Notes: a model not told the origin generated them from the letters alone. Numbered from the stretch's first letter, positions 1-10,580 are shown. The stretch: DNA of 64,000 bases from Vibrio navarrensis (GCF_015767675.1 NZ_CP065217.1:124001-188000), one strand, 5' to 3'. Numbers and translations: made by a program.

Positions 1-423
1 GAATTTCACGTCGTCGAATAGGAAGAACTCTGGCTCTGGGCCGACAAGAACGGTGTCTGCGATACCAGTAGAACGTAGGTAATCTTCCGCGCGTTTTGCG
101 ATAGAACGTGGGTCGCGGTCGTAGCCTTGCATGGTTGCAGGCTCAAGGATGTCACAACGGATGTTCAGAGTCGCTTCTTCAGTGAATGGGTCAAGTACCG
201 CAGAAGACGCATCAGGCATCATCACCATGTCTGATTCGTTGATGCCTTTCCAGCCTGCGACAGAAGAACCATCAAACATCTTACCGTCTTCGAAGAAGTC
301 AGCATCGATTTGGTGTGCAGGAATAGAAATGTGTTGCTCTTTACCTTTCGTATCGGTAAAACGCAGGTCAACAAACTTAACTTCGTTTTCTTGGATAAGC
401 GATAGAACGTTTTCTACTGACAT
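1..423 (-). CDS. glnA: Glutamine synthetase type I, N-terminal part (cut by window edge)
   Basis: Glutamine synthetase joins ammonia to glutamate using ATP and is the main entry of ammonia under nitrogen limitation; it works as a cytoplasmic dodecamer. The 141 codons seen begin [22 protein letters not shown] and contain the beta-grasp segment [20 protein letters not shown] (about residues 50-69), followed by [11 protein letters not shown] just before the edge. The ATG at 421-423 is preceded by GGAGG at a normal distance. The rest of the gene lies left of base 1. Upstream, sigma-54 and NtrC-type sites fit the nitrogen control known for glnA in enteric bacteria and vibrios. Confidence 0.97.
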   Translation of the reverse strand, partial: MSVENVLSLIQENEVKFVDLRFTDTKGKEQHISIPAHQIDADFFEDGKMFDGSSVAGWKGINESDMVMMPDASSAVLDPFTEEATLNIRCDILEPATMQGYDRDPRSIAKRAEDYLRSTGIADTVLVGPEPEFFLFDDVKF

Positions 424-530
424 CTTGGATAACCTCCAGTGTTATTAAAGCGGTATTGGCCAGATTCGTTGTTGAATCTAGCATTGATTAATTTCTTTAC
501 ATTGGTATTAATCGATGCTGATTCTTACAA

Positions 531-546
531 AGCTAAAACTGTGCCA
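531..546 (-). promoter_or_regulatory. Sigma-54 (RpoN) promoter of glnA
   Basis: On the minus strand this reads TGGCACAGTTTTAGCT. It has the -24 GG and -12 GC elements at the spacing required by the RpoN consensus TGGCAC-N5-TTGCW. It lies about 110 bp upstream of the glnA start and downstream of the NtrC-like sites, as expected for a nitrogen-regulated glnA promoter. The -12 element (TAGC) is imperfect. Confidence 0.7.
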
Positions 547-608
547 ATTTTTTAAGTCCTTATATTTCATAGTTTTAGTGTTTCATCTCGCCATTTTGGT
601 GTGTTCGA

Positions 609-646
609 TGCACCAAAATGATCTTTAAATGCACCGTTTTGGTGCT
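609..646. promoter_or_regulatory. NtrC (GlnG) enhancer sites for glnA
   Basis: Bases 630-646 read TGCACCGTTTTGGTGCT, a near-perfect dyad matching the 17-bp NtrC consensus TGCACC-N5-GGTGCA. Bases 609-625 begin TGCACCAAAATG, a second site with one good half. A further GGTG at 598-601 pairs with CACC at 611-614. The sites sit 65-115 bp upstream of the sigma-54 promoter, a normal enhancer position. Assignment to NtrC rests on the motif only. Confidence 0.75.
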
Positions 647-943
647 AATGTGGCGAGTTTGCACCAGAATAAGCCAAAACCGTCTCTCATTCAGCCCGTC
701 TTTGGGCATCTTGTCAATCGAGAAATGTGTTAATGTGCATACTCTTTTTCTAGCAAAAAAATGGCCGAAATACGCCTTGGCGACTAGTCTTTACTTGGCG
801 AAAAATAATCACGAGCTGATCACATATTTCTGGGTTTTTTATCAAAATCTGGTACATTATGGCCGTTTTTTTAATCAAACAACCGCCGCTCGAAAAAACA
901 ACCATGTTTTTAGCGTCGTTTTTAAACAAGTGAATCAGAATCC

Positions 944-2773
944 ATGACGACTCCACAGATTGATAAATTAAGAAATATCGCGATCATCGCGCACGTTGAC
1001 CACGGTAAAACCACACTGGTTGACAAATTGCTGCAACAATCAGGCACTTTGCAATCTCGCGGTGACATTGAAGAGCGAGTCATGGACTCGAACGACATCG
1101 AGAAAGAGCGTGGCATCACCATCCTGGCGAAAAACACCGCCATCAACTGGAACGATTACCGCATCAACATCGTAGACACCCCAGGACACGCGGACTTCGG
1201 TGGTGAAGTTGAGCGTATTATGTCGATGGTTGACTGTGTACTGCTGATCGTTGACGCGGTGGACGGCCCAATGCCACAAACGCGTTTTGTAACGCAAAAA
1301 GCGTTTGCGCATGGCCTGAAGCCTATCGTGGTTATCAACAAAATTGACCGTCCTGGCGCACGTCCTGACTGGGTAATGGATCAAGTGTTTGATCTGTTCG
1401 ATAACCTAGGTGCGACAGACGAACAGCTGGACTTTAAAGTGGTTTACGCGTCAGCGCTGAATGGCTGGGCGACACTGGAAGAAGGCGAAACAGGCGAGAA
1501 CATGGAACCGTTGTTCCAAACGATCGTCGATGTGGTTGCTGCGCCAGAAGTGGACCTTGATGGCCCACTACAAATGCAAATTTCTCAGCTGGATTACAGC
1601 TCATACGTTGGTGTTATCGGCGTGGGTCGTATCAAGCGCGGTAAAGTGAAAGCAAACCAACAAGTAAGCATTGTCGGTGCGGATGGTAAAGTTCGTAACG
1701 GTAAAGTGGGTACGGTACTCGGTTACCTTGGCCTTGAGCGCCATGAAGTGGCACAAGCGACCGCAGGTGACATCATTGCGGTTACCGGTCTTGGCGAGCT
1801 GAAAATCTCTGACACCATCTGTGACGCAAACAAAGTGGAAGCGCTGCCAGCGCTGTCTGTTGACGAGCCAACCGTGACCATGACGTTCCAAGTGAACACC
1901 TCACCTTTTTCAGGTCTTGAAGGCAAATACGTGACGTCACGTAACATCCTTGAGCGTCTTGAGAAAGAGTTGGTGCACAACGTGGCACTGCGCGTTGAGC
2001 AAACGGAAGATCCAGACAAATTCCGCGTTTCTGGCCGTGGCGAACTGCATCTTTCTATTTTGATCGAAAACATGCGTCGTGAAGGCTTCGAGCTAGCGGT
2101 ATCTCGTCCTGAAGTTATCCTGAAAGAAGAGAACGGCCAGTTGATGGAACCGTTTGAAACCGTGACCATCGATGTTCAAGAAGAGCATCAGGGCGGTATC
2201 ATGGAAAAAATCGGTATGCGTAAAGGTGAGCTGAAAGACATGGCACCGGATGGTAAAGGCCGTGTGCGTCTTGACTTCATCATGCCTTCACGTGGTCTGA
2301 TTGGTTTCCAAACCGAGTTCATGACACTGACTTCAGGTTCCGGCCTTCTGTACCATACTTTTGACCATTACGGTCCACACAAAGGTGGCAACATTGGTCA
2401 ACGTGTCAATGGCGTATTGATTGCCAACGCAGCGGGTAAAGCACTGACCAACGCGCTGTTTAACCTGCAAGAGCGTGGCCGTCTATTTATCGGTCACGGC
2501 GTGGAAGTGTACGAAGGTATGGTGATCGGTATTCACAGCCGTGACAACGACCTAACCGTCAACGCGCTGAAAGGTAAGCAACTGACCAACGTACGTGCAT
2601 CGGGCACCGATGACGCGCAGGTACTGACGACACCAATCATCATGACATTAGAGCAAGCGCTTGAGTTTATCGATGACGACGAGTTGGTTGAAGTGACACC
2701 GGAAAGCATCCGTATTCGTAAGAAATTCCTCACTGAAAGCGACCGTAAGCGTGCTTCACGTGAAGCGAAGTAA
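944..2773 (+). CDS. typA: Ribosome-associated translational GTPase TypA/BipA
   Basis: TypA is an EF-G-like GTPase that binds the ribosome and helps 50S assembly and stress or cold adaptation. The 609-residue length is typical. Motifs visible are G1 AHVDHGKT (16-23), G3 DTPGH (78-82) and G4 NKID (132-135), then the beta-barrel domain and EF-G-like domains, with the family signature IGMRKGEL and [11 protein letters not shown] in the C-terminal half. The ATG at 944 has only a weak ribosome site (GAATC). It is transcribed divergently from glnA, an arrangement conserved in many gammaproteobacteria, and ends at a strong hairpin terminator. Confidence 0.97.
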   Translation: MTTPQIDKLRNIAIIAHVDHGKTTLVDKLLQQSGTLQSRGDIEERVMDSNDIEKERGITILAKNTAINWNDYRINIVDTPGHADFGGEVERIMSMVDCVLLIVDAVDGPMPQTRFVTQKAFAHGLKPIVVINKIDRPGARPDWVMDQVFDLFDNLGATDEQLDFKVVYASALNGWATLEEGETGENMEPLFQTIVDVVAAPEVDLDGPLQMQISQLDYSSYVGVIGVGRIKRGKVKANQQVSIVGADGKVRNGKVGTVLGYLGLERHEVAQATAGDIIAVTGLGELKISDTICDANKVEALPALSVDEPTVTMTFQVNTSPFSGLEGKYVTSRNILERLEKELVHNVALRVEQTEDPDKFRVSGRGELHLSILIENMRREGFELAVSRPEVILKEENGQLMEPFETVTIDVQEEHQGGIMEKIGMRKGELKDMAPDGKGRVRLDFIMPSRGLIGFQTEFMTLTSGSGLLYHTFDHYGPHKGGNIGQRVNGVLIANAAGKALTNALFNLQERGRLFIGHGVEVYEGMVIGIHSRDNDLTVNALKGKQLTNVRASGTDDAQVLTTPIIMTLEQALEFIDDDELVEVTPESIRIRKKFLTESDRKRASREAK

Positions 2774-2800
2774 TCGCGAATAATGTTATTGTAAGAAATG

Positions 2801-2832
2801 AAAACCCCGGGCAGTTTCTCCCGGGGTTTTTT
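2801..2832 (+). terminator. Rho-independent terminator of typA
   Basis: An AAAACCCCGGG stem pairs with CCCGGGGTTTT around a short loop, followed by T residues. It lies 28 bp after the typA stop. Confidence 0.92.
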
Positions 2833-2994
2833 ATTGCCGTTTATTTTTTAGTTATTTTGATGGTGAGAGTGAGTTAATGATGATTGACCTTTCGATGAGT
2901 AGCGCGGACAGGATAAAAAATTGATAGCATAACTGCGAGAAAATAAGGCATGCTTATTTTCCATCAGTTTTTCATGAGCCGTATGGGTAGGACT

Positions 2995-3939
2995 ATGAAC
3001 CAGTTACCTGGGAGTGACAAGTTGAGATTGCAAACCCTCGCCGGAAATGGAATCGCGTTTGCGCGCTATTTAGTTGCCCGAATGCAACACGATCGGGTGA
3101 ATGTGAACGCCGGTTATTTGGCCTATATTACCTTGCTCTCCATTGTGCCACTGATGACGGTGCTTCTATCAATATTGTCTAAATTTCCCGTGTTTGAAAA
3201 TGTTGGTACTGTCTTGCAAGGCTTTATCATTACCCATTTTGTCCCCGCCGCTGGGGATGCGGTGCATAACGCGCTACAGGATTTTGTCGCCAATACCGGA
3301 AAAATGACCGCCGTCGGCGCGGCCTTCCTTTTTGTTGCGGCTTTGATGCTGATCTCCAACATCGATAAAAATCTCAACTACATTTGGCGGGTGCGGAAAA
3401 AGCGCCGTGCGGTGTTCTCGTTTTCCATGTATTGGATGGTGTTGACCTTGGGGCCGATTTTGGTCGGAACCAGCATTGCCGCGACCTCGTATGTGACTTC
3501 GCTGCGTCTGCTCGATAGCGAAGCAATTTCTGGCATGTACAATTTACTGCTGCGCTGGCTGCCGTTTATTCTCTCGTTTTGCGCCTTTGTCGGTTTGTAT
3601 CTGTTGGTGCCGAACAAAAAAGTTCATTTTTCCCATGCGGTCATCGGGGCGATCATCGCCGCGATTTTGTTTGAGATGAGTAAGAAAGGCTTTGCTGCTT
3701 ACATTACGCAATTTCCTTCTTACCAAGTGATATACGGTGCACTGGCGGCGATTCCTATTTTGTTTGTTTGGGTCTATTTGTGCTGGCTGATTGTGCTGAT
3801 CGGCGCGGAAGTGACGGCGGCATTGGGCGAGAAGGAACAGTGGAGACTGAGCGCGGAAATGATACACTCTCAGGCAGAAAAAATGTTGGCCGCAGAAGAG
3901 GATAGCAGTAGTGATAGCGCTGATTCAGAGAGTAAGTGA
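2995..3939 (+). CDS. yihY: YihY/BrkB family inner-membrane protein (UPF0761)
   Basis: This is an integral membrane protein of the YihY/virulence factor BrkB family, whose molecular role is not settled (the old RNase BN label was a misassignment). From [10 protein letters not shown] it is 314 residues. At least six hydrophobic segments can be seen, among them the stretches beginning [12 protein letters not shown] and [13 protein letters not shown]. The tail is acidic and serine-rich. I chose the ATG at 2995 because TAGGA precedes it; in-frame ATGs at 2950 and 2974 have poorer sites. Its 3' end overlaps dtd by 29 bp, which suggests coupled translation. Confidence 0.85.
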   Translation: MNQLPGSDKLRLQTLAGNGIAFARYLVARMQHDRVNVNAGYLAYITLLSIVPLMTVLLSILSKFPVFENVGTVLQGFIITHFVPAAGDAVHNALQDFVANTGKMTAVGAAFLFVAALMLISNIDKNLNYIWRVRKKRRAVFSFSMYWMVLTLGPILVGTSIAATSYVTSLRLLDSEAISGMYNLLLRWLPFILSFCAFVGLYLLVPNKKVHFSHAVIGAIIAAILFEMSKKGFAAYITQFPSYQVIYGALAAIPILFVWVYLCWLIVLIGAEVTAALGEKEQWRLSAEMIHSQAEKMLAAEEDSSSDSADSESK

Positions 3940-4345
3940 AGCCACCGTTCGCGTCGATGGTGAAGTGGTTGGGCAGATAGAAAAAGGGCTGTTAGTCCTG
4001 CTCGGCGTTGAAAAAAACGATGACGAAGCCAAAGCTCGCCGATTGGTGGAGCGTGTCACCACTTACCGTGTGTTCGAAGACGACGACGGCAAAATGAATC
4101 TCAATGTGCAGCAAGTCGGGGGCAAAGTGCTGGTGGTGTCGCAGTTTACCTTGCCTGCCGACACCAAAAAAGGCACTCGTGCGGGCTTTTCTCGCGGCGC
4201 TCACCCCACAGAGGCTGAACGTTTGTATGACTATTTTTCAGACCAGTGCGAGCATGTGTTGCCGACAGAGCGAGGTCGCTTTGCGGCCGATATGAAAGTA
4301 TCTTTAGTGAATGATGGTCCGGTAACCTTCTGGTTACAGGTGTAA
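3911..4345 (+). CDS. dtd: D-aminoacyl-tRNA deacylase
   Basis: Dtd removes D-amino acids (and glycine from tRNA-Ala) wrongly attached to tRNA, a cytoplasmic proofreading step. The 144-residue length is standard. The two family motifs are present: SQFTLPADT (77-85) with the catalytic-site threonine, and [11 protein letters not shown] (134-144) with the Gly-Pro motif that reads chirality. The start is GTG at 3911 inside the end of yihY, supported by the conserved N-terminus [11 protein letters not shown]. The gene sits in the order yihY-dtd-yiiD, also found in Escherichia coli. Confidence 0.96.
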   Translation: MIALIQRVSEATVRVDGEVVGQIEKGLLVLLGVEKNDDEAKARRLVERVTTYRVFEDDDGKMNLNVQQVGGKVLVVSQFTLPADTKKGTRAGFSRGAHPTEAERLYDYFSDQCEHVLPTERGRFAADMKVSLVNDGPVTFWLQV

Positions 4346-4379
4346 AGGCAGGAGCCTATTTACTTGAAAAAGGATTTCT

Positions 4380-5303
4380 ATGTTTAAGCTGATCACGCCG
4401 AAAACAGATAACCAACTCAACAAGTATTACCACTTTCGTTGGCAAATGTTACGCGAGCCGTGGCGTATGCCGATCGGTTCAGAGCGCGATGAATACGACG
4501 GTATGAGCCACCATCGCATGATTGTCGATGGTCGAGGGCGGCCGATTGCCATTGGTCGGCTGTATATATCGCCGGATAGCGAGGGTCAGATCCGCTATAT
4601 GGCGGTGAAAGGAACTCGCCGTGGCAAAGGCATGGGCTCGCTGGTGTTGGTGGCGTTGGAGTCGCTCGCCCGTCAAGAGGGGGCGAAGCGTCTGGTGTGT
4701 AACGCCCGTGAAGACGCTATCTCCTTTTACGAGAGAAATGGGTTTGAACGTCGAGGTGAACTGACCGATGAGCGTGGCCCGGTGCGTCATCAGCAGATGG
4801 TAAAGCCCCTCGATCCGATGGCCAACGTATTGCGTAATCCGGAGTGGTGTACGGAATTGCAAGATCGCTGGGATAGACAAATTCCGATCAGCGATAAAAT
4901 GGGCATCAAAATCAACCAGTATACGGGTTATCAGTTTGAGTGCAGCGCGCAGCTCAACCCCAATTTAAACCCGCATAATACCCTGTTCGCGGGATCGGCA
5001 TTCACGCTGGCGACGTTAACAGGCTGGGGCATGGCGTGGTTGTTGTTGAAAGAGCGCGGTTTAACTGGGGACATTGTTCTGGCGGACAGTCGCATTCGCT
5101 ACCGTCATCCGGTGGAGAAAAACCCGATTGCCAGCACCTCACTGGATGGCATTAGTGGCGATTTGGACCGACTCGCCTCTGGGCGCAAAGCGCGCATCGT
5201 GATCCATGTGACTATTTTTAGTGATGAGCTTGCGGCGGTGGAGTTCATGGGAACTTATATGCTGTTGCCCGATTACAAAAAGCTACTGAGTCAGCGTGGC
5301 TAA
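4380..5303 (+). CDS. madA: Malonyl-ACP decarboxylase MadA (YiiD): GNAT + hotdog domains
   Basis: The 307-residue protein has two domains: an N-terminal GNAT fold (about 1-150, with the acyl-CoA loop RRGKGMG at 80-86) and a C-terminal YiiD_C hotdog domain (about 165-307). The E. coli counterpart YiiD was shown to be a malonyl-ACP decarboxylase that supplies acetyl-ACP and allows FabH-independent start of fatty-acid synthesis; the activity is in the hotdog half, where a loop asparagine is critical. Here NPHNTLFAGS (197-206) looks like that loop. AAAAGGA precedes the ATG. The gene converges on the AsmA-family gene with a 21-bp overlap. Confidence 0.85.
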   Translation: MFKLITPKTDNQLNKYYHFRWQMLREPWRMPIGSERDEYDGMSHHRMIVDGRGRPIAIGRLYISPDSEGQIRYMAVKGTRRGKGMGSLVLVALESLARQEGAKRLVCNAREDAISFYERNGFERRGELTDERGPVRHQQMVKPLDPMANVLRNPEWCTELQDRWDRQIPISDKMGIKINQYTGYQFECSAQLNPNLNPHNTLFAGSAFTLATLTGWGMAWLLLKERGLTGDIVLADSRIRYRHPVEKNPIASTSLDGISGDLDRLASGRKARIVIHVTIFSDELAAVEFMGTYMLLPDYKKLLSQRG

Positions 5304-7202
5304 AGGGGGTTGGCTTTCACTGCTTAATGCCGCGTCGCATTCGCTGCGGCGCTGGTGTTGATCCGAGAGAAGGTCACCACTCAACTGCTGACAACCAATC
5401 ACGAACTGATAGCTGATACCCTGTGGAGCATCGGCTGCGAGGTCCGCTTGCCCGCTGATGTGGCCTGTGATCGACGGGCCGCTGACGTTGATCGGGCTGA
5501 GTGACAGCTTACCTCGCTGCATATTGAGCCTGAGCTCCGATAGCATTAATGGCGTAATGCTGTTGTCTTGGGCCTCGATATACGCTTCATGCAACTGCGC
5601 ATACACCCCGCCCGACAAGGTATGGGAGAACATCGCCCAATCGCCCGCCAACCCCTCGGCTTGCAAATCGATACTGCTTATCGCGTTGATCTCCAACGGC
5701 AGCGGTAACTGCGATAACAGCAACCCAGCTGGGAAGCCATCGGCATTGAGGGTGAGTTGCCAAGGTTTGCTGATTTGTGTTAGGTCAAGCGAGGCTTGTC
5801 CCTCTACATAGCCTTGTTGCAGCGGGGCAAACAAACGATCCATTTGCCACTTGCCTTGAGTGCTGTGCATTTCAATGATCGGGTGTGAGCTGAGTGCACT
5901 CTGGTAGCTTGCATTGGCAGCGCTGGCGCTCAGCGCGCCTTGCCAAAGGCCAAGTTGCCTATCTTGCTTAATCAGCAAATTCTGGCCTTCGATATTAAGT
6001 CCAGTCAGTTGCCAATAGGGCTCACGGATCAGTTGGATAAATTGGCTGCGCTCGATATTCAGCGTTTCAACGGAAACCTCTTTCGCCTTTCTAAGCAACT
6101 GTTTCAGCCACTCTCCTTCACCGGGCTGCTCAGCGGCCCACTTCACGTTATTGACGTTCACGTGTTTCAGTGCCAGCGCGTCCGGAGTGATGCGGCCAGA
6201 AAAGCTCACGTTCCCTTGCTGCCAGAGAAAAGCGGCTTCTTCGATATCAATTTGCGCAGGATGGAGACGCAGGCTGAGCCTAGGTTCAATCCACACGTTG
6301 TGCTGGTCTTGCACGCTTTCCGCAGAGAGAGAAAAAAGGCCATCGCTTTGCTGCCACCACGCAAACGGTAAGGTGAGATTTTCACAGGAGAGCTCAACAT
6401 TGACCAGTTGATAGCCTTGGTAACCAATGCTGCTACGCATCACATCGAGGCTGTTGATATGGCTAATGTTGCCCAGCGTTGTCCAAGGTTTGGCCATAAT
6501 CGACTGCACTTGCTGATCTGAGAGTGTGAGACCATCAACGGTGACATTGACCAGTGACCAGCCTTGCGCGTACTGTTCTGCCTGACCGGATATATGCCCA
6601 CCACGCCAGAGGAAGGAGAGGCCAAATACCGTGCTCTCTTGCGGGCGATAGTCCATATCGAGCAATGTTTTGTTGAACGCCTCGCCTTGCCAATAGATTT
6701 GATCGGCGGAAAGTTGAATCTCGGCATACGGCAGCCATTGTTCTGTCGTCTCCCAGTATGGCTGCTTGAGCTGAACGTTAAGACCGCGCGCGCTGAACTC
6801 TTTGTCGGCGTAGTCAAAGTGAGACAAGGCGATTTGCTGGACATGAACCGTATCGCGCAGCCAAGTTTGCGGATTGCTGCTTAGCCCTTGTTGGAGGCTG
6901 AGGCCGTCGATCAGCACACTGTCTAACTGCCACTGTCCATCACGGTAAAGTGACGGGTTGAACCAGAGATCGAGTTGTTCGACATAGCTAACATCAGGGT
7001 GGTCAAAGGTCAGATTCTTAAACGAAAAATGGTAGGGAAACTGGTAGCGGACTTCTGAAGCGCTGACTCCAGAGTGTAGCCATTGATTGAGTTGATTGAA
7101 TACCTGACTCGCGTAGCGTGTTTGCAGCGAAAACAAAAGCGCGAGTGGAATAATCGCGACGACCAAAAGCAAGACAGTGATGGTTATGATTATTTTCTTC
7201 AT
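5283..7202 (-). CDS. AsmA family protein, inner-membrane anchored
   Basis: This 639-residue protein has one N-terminal membrane anchor (about residues 5-27, MKKIIITITVLLLVVAIIP) followed by a long, beta-rich periplasmic part with repeated amphipathic strands. The C-terminal section (LRLNMQRGKLSLSPINVSG) resembles the AsmA C-terminal domain. AsmA-like proteins are thought to affect outer-membrane biogenesis, probably by moving phospholipid between membranes. The exact role of this paralogue is unknown. It is convergent with madA. A good ribosome site is not obvious, but MKK plus the anchor makes the start likely. Confidence 0.75.
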   Translation of the reverse strand: MKKIIITITVLLLVVAIIPLALLFSLQTRYASQVFNQLNQWLHSGVSASEVRYQFPYHFSFKNLTFDHPDVSYVEQLDLWFNPSLYRDGQWQLDSVLIDGLSLQQGLSSNPQTWLRDTVHVQQIALSHFDYADKEFSARGLNVQLKQPYWETTEQWLPYAEIQLSADQIYWQGEAFNKTLLDMDYRPQESTVFGLSFLWRGGHISGQAEQYAQGWSLVNVTVDGLTLSDQQVQSIMAKPWTTLGNISHINSLDVMRSSIGYQGYQLVNVELSCENLTLPFAWWQQSDGLFSLSAESVQDQHNVWIEPRLSLRLHPAQIDIEEAAFLWQQGNVSFSGRITPDALALKHVNVNNVKWAAEQPGEGEWLKQLLRKAKEVSVETLNIERSQFIQLIREPYWQLTGLNIEGQNLLIKQDRQLGLWQGALSASAANASYQSALSSHPIIEMHSTQGKWQMDRLFAPLQQGYVEGQASLDLTQISKPWQLTLNADGFPAGLLLSQLPLPLEINAISSIDLQAEGLAGDWAMFSHTLSGGVYAQLHEAYIEAQDNSITPLMLSELRLNMQRGKLSLSPINVSGPSITGHISGQADLAADAPQGISYQFVIGCQQLSGDLLSDQHQRRSECDAALSSESQPPLATLTQ

Positions 7203-7275
7203 CCTAATTGAACAAACTCTCGCTGCTTCCTTGCATGTGTTGCATAAGCTTGTCTTAAATCGGCGCGTGATTCAA

Positions 7276-7302
7276 CTAAAAAGCCCCTCGAATGAGGGGC
7301 TT
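7276..7302 (-). terminator. Terminator of pckA
   Basis: On the minus strand AAGCCCCTC, GATT or ATTC loop, GAGGGGCTT is followed by a T run (plus strand CTAAAAAGCCCC). It lies 26 bp after the pckA stop. Confidence 0.88.
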
Positions 7303-7328
7303 GAGCATGCTTTTTGTTATCCGATCAC

Positions 7329-8957
7329 TTAGTCAAGCTGAGGACCAGCTGAAACGAGGGATTGACCTTCGGCGTTGTCGGTGTATTTAGCAAAGTTATT
7401 GATAAAGCGCTGTGCCAGATCTTTGGCTTTGCTTTCCCACTGCAGTGGGTCGACATAGGTATCGCGTGGGTCAAGGATGGTTGGATCGACGCCAGGAAGC
7501 GATGTTGGTACTTCAAGATTGAAGATGGGCACGTGCTTGGTTGGCGCTTCTTCAATCGAGCCGTCAAGGATGGCATCAATAATGCCGCGCGTATCTTGAA
7601 TGGAGATACGTTTGCCACTGCCATTCCAGCCGGTGTTCACTAGGTACGCTTCTGCACCCGCTTCTTCCATGCGTTTGACCAGGACTTCTGCATACTTGGT
7701 TGGGTGTAGCGTTAGGAACGCAGCGCCAAAACAGGCAGAGAAGGTTGGCGTTGGCTCGGTAATACCACGCTCAGTGCCCGCCAGTTTGGCGGTGAAACCA
7801 GAGAGGAAGTGGTACTTGGTTTGCTCTGGTGTCAGTTTAGACACGGGAGGCAATACTCCAAAGGCATCAGCAGACAGGAAGATCACTTTGTTAGCATGGC
7901 CACCTTTAGAAACGGGTTTGACGATGTTATCAATGTGGTAAATCGGGTAAGAAACGCGCGTATTCTCGGTTTTCGAGCCGTCGTCAAAATCGATTGAACC
8001 GTCGTTACGTACTGTGACGTTTTCTAGCAGCGCATCGCGACGGATGGCGTTGTAGATGTCTGGCTCTGCTTCTTTCGACAGTTTGATGGTTTTCGCGTAG
8101 CAGCCACCTTCGAAGTTAAATACGCCGTCATCATCCCAGCCGTGTTCGTCGTCGCCGATCAACGCACGTTTTGGATCGGTGGATAGGGTCGTTTTACCTG
8201 TACCAGATAGGCCGAAGAAGATCGCGACATCGCCATCTTTGCCCATGTTGGCACTACAGTGCATGGATGCGACACCTTTCAACGGCAGGAAGTAGTTCAT
8301 CATGGCGAACATGCCTTTCTTCATTTCGCCGCCGTACCAAGTACCGCCAATCAGTTGGGTGCGCTCGGTTAGGTTAAACACAGTAAAGTTTTCCGAGTTC
8401 AGACCATGCTCTTGCCACTTCTGGTTGGTGCATTTCGCGGCGTTCATCACCACGAAGTCCGGCTCAAAGGTCGCCAACTCTTCTTCGGAAGGGCGGATAA
8501 ACATGTTCTTCACAAAATGCGCCTGCCAAGCGACTTCGGTGATCACGCGAATGCTTAAGCGCGTGTCAGGGTTAGCACCACAGTAACCATCAATCACGAA
8601 CACACGCTTGCCAGACAGCTGGTTGGTCACCAGTTCTTTAATGTCGTTCCACACTTCCTGAGTGATTGGTTTGTTGTCGTTCGGAACTGCACTGGATGTC
8701 CACCACATGTTTTCTTCCGTCGTTGCGTCTTTCACTATGTATTTATCTTTTGGTGAGCGGCCAGTGAAAACGCCAGTATCGACAGCGACCGCGCCAAGCT
8801 CGGTGACTGCGCCTTTTTCGTAGCCTTCGAGATCCGGACGTGTCTCTTCTGCAAACAGCACTTCGTAACTTGGGTTACGTAGAACCTCTTTTACGTTGCG
8901 CAGTCCATGTTTGGTTAAATCAATTGTTGCAGCCTTAGTATGTTCCATAACGGTCAT
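7329..8957 (-). CDS. pckA: Phosphoenolpyruvate carboxykinase (ATP)
   Basis: PckA turns oxaloacetate and ATP into phosphoenolpyruvate, CO2 and ADP, the first committed step of gluconeogenesis in the cytoplasm. The 542 residues match the family length. The P-loop GLSGTGKT is at 249-256 and the second kinase motif [11 protein letters not shown] at 267-277; RSPKDK (68-73) and the [11 protein letters not shown] segment bind substrate. AAGGAG lies 5 bases before the ATG at 8957; a second ATG follows three codons later. It is a single-gene unit with its own terminator. Confidence 0.97.
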   Translation of the reverse strand: MTVMEHTKAATIDLTKHGLRNVKEVLRNPSYEVLFAEETRPDLEGYEKGAVTELGAVAVDTGVFTGRSPKDKYIVKDATTEENMWWTSSAVPNDNKPITQEVWNDIKELVTNQLSGKRVFVIDGYCGANPDTRLSIRVITEVAWQAHFVKNMFIRPSEEELATFEPDFVVMNAAKCTNQKWQEHGLNSENFTVFNLTERTQLIGGTWYGGEMKKGMFAMMNYFLPLKGVASMHCSANMGKDGDVAIFFGLSGTGKTTLSTDPKRALIGDDEHGWDDDGVFNFEGGCYAKTIKLSKEAEPDIYNAIRRDALLENVTVRNDGSIDFDDGSKTENTRVSYPIYHIDNIVKPVSKGGHANKVIFLSADAFGVLPPVSKLTPEQTKYHFLSGFTAKLAGTERGITEPTPTFSACFGAAFLTLHPTKYAEVLVKRMEEAGAEAYLVNTGWNGSGKRISIQDTRGIIDAILDGSIEEAPTKHVPIFNLEVPTSLPGVDPTILDPRDTYVDPLQWESKAKDLAQRFINNFAKYTDNAEGQSLVSAGPQLD

Positions 8958-9288
8958 AGGTGCTCCTTATAGGATTTTGTAGGGATTTTGTAAGAATCTT
9001 TTAATTTTTCTGCTCACCATGCTAACAACGGGTGGGGGAGAAAACAGGGATATAGTTCAAAAATTATCCTTAATTTTCCTGCGGTTTTAGGTGTCCCGTC
9101 ACATATTGGCCGAGATAGTTTATCGTGCACGCAAACCATTGCGCCAGCGTTAAAGGATTATTAATTAACAAAAAATAAGGGGTTGTTAAATTACGGGAAA
9201 GTATTGATTTACTAGGCTTTGATCACAAAAAGGCCAGCTTGCGCTGGCCTTTTGACGGGTAAATTACGTGCTTGATAATCCAAGGAAA
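8958..9288. other. pckA upstream region
   Basis: The 331 bp between hslO and pckA carry the hslO terminator at 9226-9253 and an AT-rich stretch upstream of pckA (including ATTAATTAACAAAAAATAAG). I see no gene and no operator strong enough to name. Confidence 0.6.
9226..9253 (-). terminator. Terminator of hslO
   Basis: A stem of AAAAGGCCAGC and GCTGGCCTTTT around a 4-base loop, with T residues on the minus strand side. It lies 36 bp beyond the hslO stop. Confidence 0.88.
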
Positions 9289-10164
9289 TTAATGCAGCGT
9301 TTTACGCTCAGAAGTGGCGTTGGTGTAGAGCTCAGCCACTTGCGGCTCGTCAAACGAGTAAGTCGTGCCGCAGTAATCACAATGTAAAGAAACGGATCCT
9401 TCGGTGGCCAAAATGTCATAAATTTCGGTTTTATCGATGGTGACAATCGCGGCACCGCTGCGCTCACGAGAACAGCCGCAATGGAACTCAACAGGCTGAG
9501 GTTCAAACAGGCGGACTTGTTCTTGGTTGTACAAGCGATACAGCAGCTCGTTGGCTTCTAACGTGAATAACTCTTCATTCTTCACTGTGTTTGTTAACTG
9601 TTCTAGGTGCTCAAAGTCATCGGCAGAGCCGGTGCCATCTGGCACGACTTGAATCAGCATACCTGCGGCGTGTGCTTGACCTTGATGCTCGCCAGTGCGG
9701 ATCCACAAGCGGGTTTTAAGTTGCTCTGAGTTGGCAAAATAGCCTTCGATCACTTGAGTGAGGTTGTCGCCGTCGAGACCAACCACACCTTGATAGCGTT
9801 CGCCTTTTTTCGGCTCAATGGTGATGACAAGGTAGCCTTTCCCCATCATATCGTGCAGGCTGGCGTCGTCGGCAATCTCACCTTCCCAGCGAGCGACACC
9901 ACGAACTTTTTGTTCGTTGTCGCCATTGATGACCGCCAAAGAAACCGGACCATCGCCTTGCAATTGAATGGTGATAGAACCTTCAAACTTGAGTGTGGCG
10001 GTGAGCAGAGTGGTTGACACCAACAGCTCGCCTAACAGTTTTTGCAGGGCTGCCGGATATTCCTTGCTCGAAATAATACGCTGGTACGCTTCATCCAATT
10101 GTACCAACTCGCCACGCACTGAAAGGTCTTCAAATAAGTAGCGGTTCAAAACATTGCTTGCCAT
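9289..10164 (-). CDS. hslO: Redox-regulated chaperone Hsp33
   Basis: Hsp33 is a cytoplasmic holdase that is switched on by oxidation and protects unfolding proteins during oxidative and heat stress. The 291-residue length is typical. The four zinc cysteines that act as the redox switch are in place: CGC at 229-231 and CDYC at 262-265. GAGGAAT precedes the ATG at 10164. It follows hslR by 32 bp on the same strand, giving the usual hslR-hslO operon next to pckA. Confidence 0.97.
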   Translation of the reverse strand: MASNVLNRYLFEDLSVRGELVQLDEAYQRIISSKEYPAALQKLLGELLVSTTLLTATLKFEGSITIQLQGDGPVSLAVINGDNEQKVRGVARWEGEIADDASLHDMMGKGYLVITIEPKKGERYQGVVGLDGDNLTQVIEGYFANSEQLKTRLWIRTGEHQGQAHAAGMLIQVVPDGTGSADDFEHLEQLTNTVKNEELFTLEANELLYRLYNQEQVRLFEPQPVEFHCGCSRERSGAAIVTIDKTEIYDILATEGSVSLHCDYCGTTYSFDEPQVAELYTNATSERKTLH

Positions 10165-10196
10165 TTAGGGATTCCTCGTCGGTTTTTCCGGCGTTG

Positions 10197-10580
10197 TTAC
10201 TGCAGTTTAAATTTGATGATGTCACGACGCTGCTTCTTGTCTGGGCGTCGTTCAGGGCTTGGGTTAGCGTTGAGTTTACGCTGCTGTGCCAGTGTTTCGC
10301 GCTTCGTCACACTTTCGTCGGTTTCGCGATACAGGTTTTGTGCTTCTGGCGCGCCACGTCGCTGATCTGAGATCTGCTCAATCACCACCACTTTCTCGTC
10401 ATTTCCTTGGCGTAACTTAATTGTTGCACCAATTTCAACTATTTTGCTTGGTTTTGTGCGCTGACCATTATAGTGGACTTTACCTCCATCGACCATGTTG
10501 CGGGCAATGGAACGGGTCTTATAAAATCGTGCAGCCCATAGCCATTTATCTAAGCGAACGGCGTCAAGTTGGGAACTCAT
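10197..10580 (-). CDS. hslR: Ribosome-associated heat shock protein Hsp15
   Basis: Hsp15 binds stalled 50S subunits that carry peptidyl-tRNA and helps recycle them after heat shock. The 127-residue protein opens with an S4 RNA-binding domain (RLDKWLWAARFYKTRS, about residues 9-24, through GGKVHYNG) and ends in a basic tail rich in K and R. It is the first gene of the hslR-hslO pair. The ribosome site before the ATG at 10580 is weak. Confidence 0.95.
   Translation of the reverse strand: MSSQLDAVRLDKWLWAARFYKTRSIARNMVDGGKVHYNGQRTKPSKIVEIGATIKLRQGNDEKVVVIEQISDQRRGAPEAQNLYRETDESVTKRETLAQQRKLNANPSPERRPDKKQRRDIIKFKLQ

Larger units (their letters stand above)
424..943. other. glnA-typA divergent intergenic region
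   Basis: This 520-bp stretch has no convincing gene. It holds the glnA control sites at 531-646 and, to the right, an AT-rich part that must contain the typA promoter. TACATTAT at 851-858 could be its -10, but I see no good -35. Short open frames here lack codon bias and ribosome sites. Confidence 0.6.

Noticed and set aside
618..947. Open frame between glnA and typA
   Set aside because: No ribosome site, no recognisable family, and it overlaps the NtrC site and the typA promoter region.
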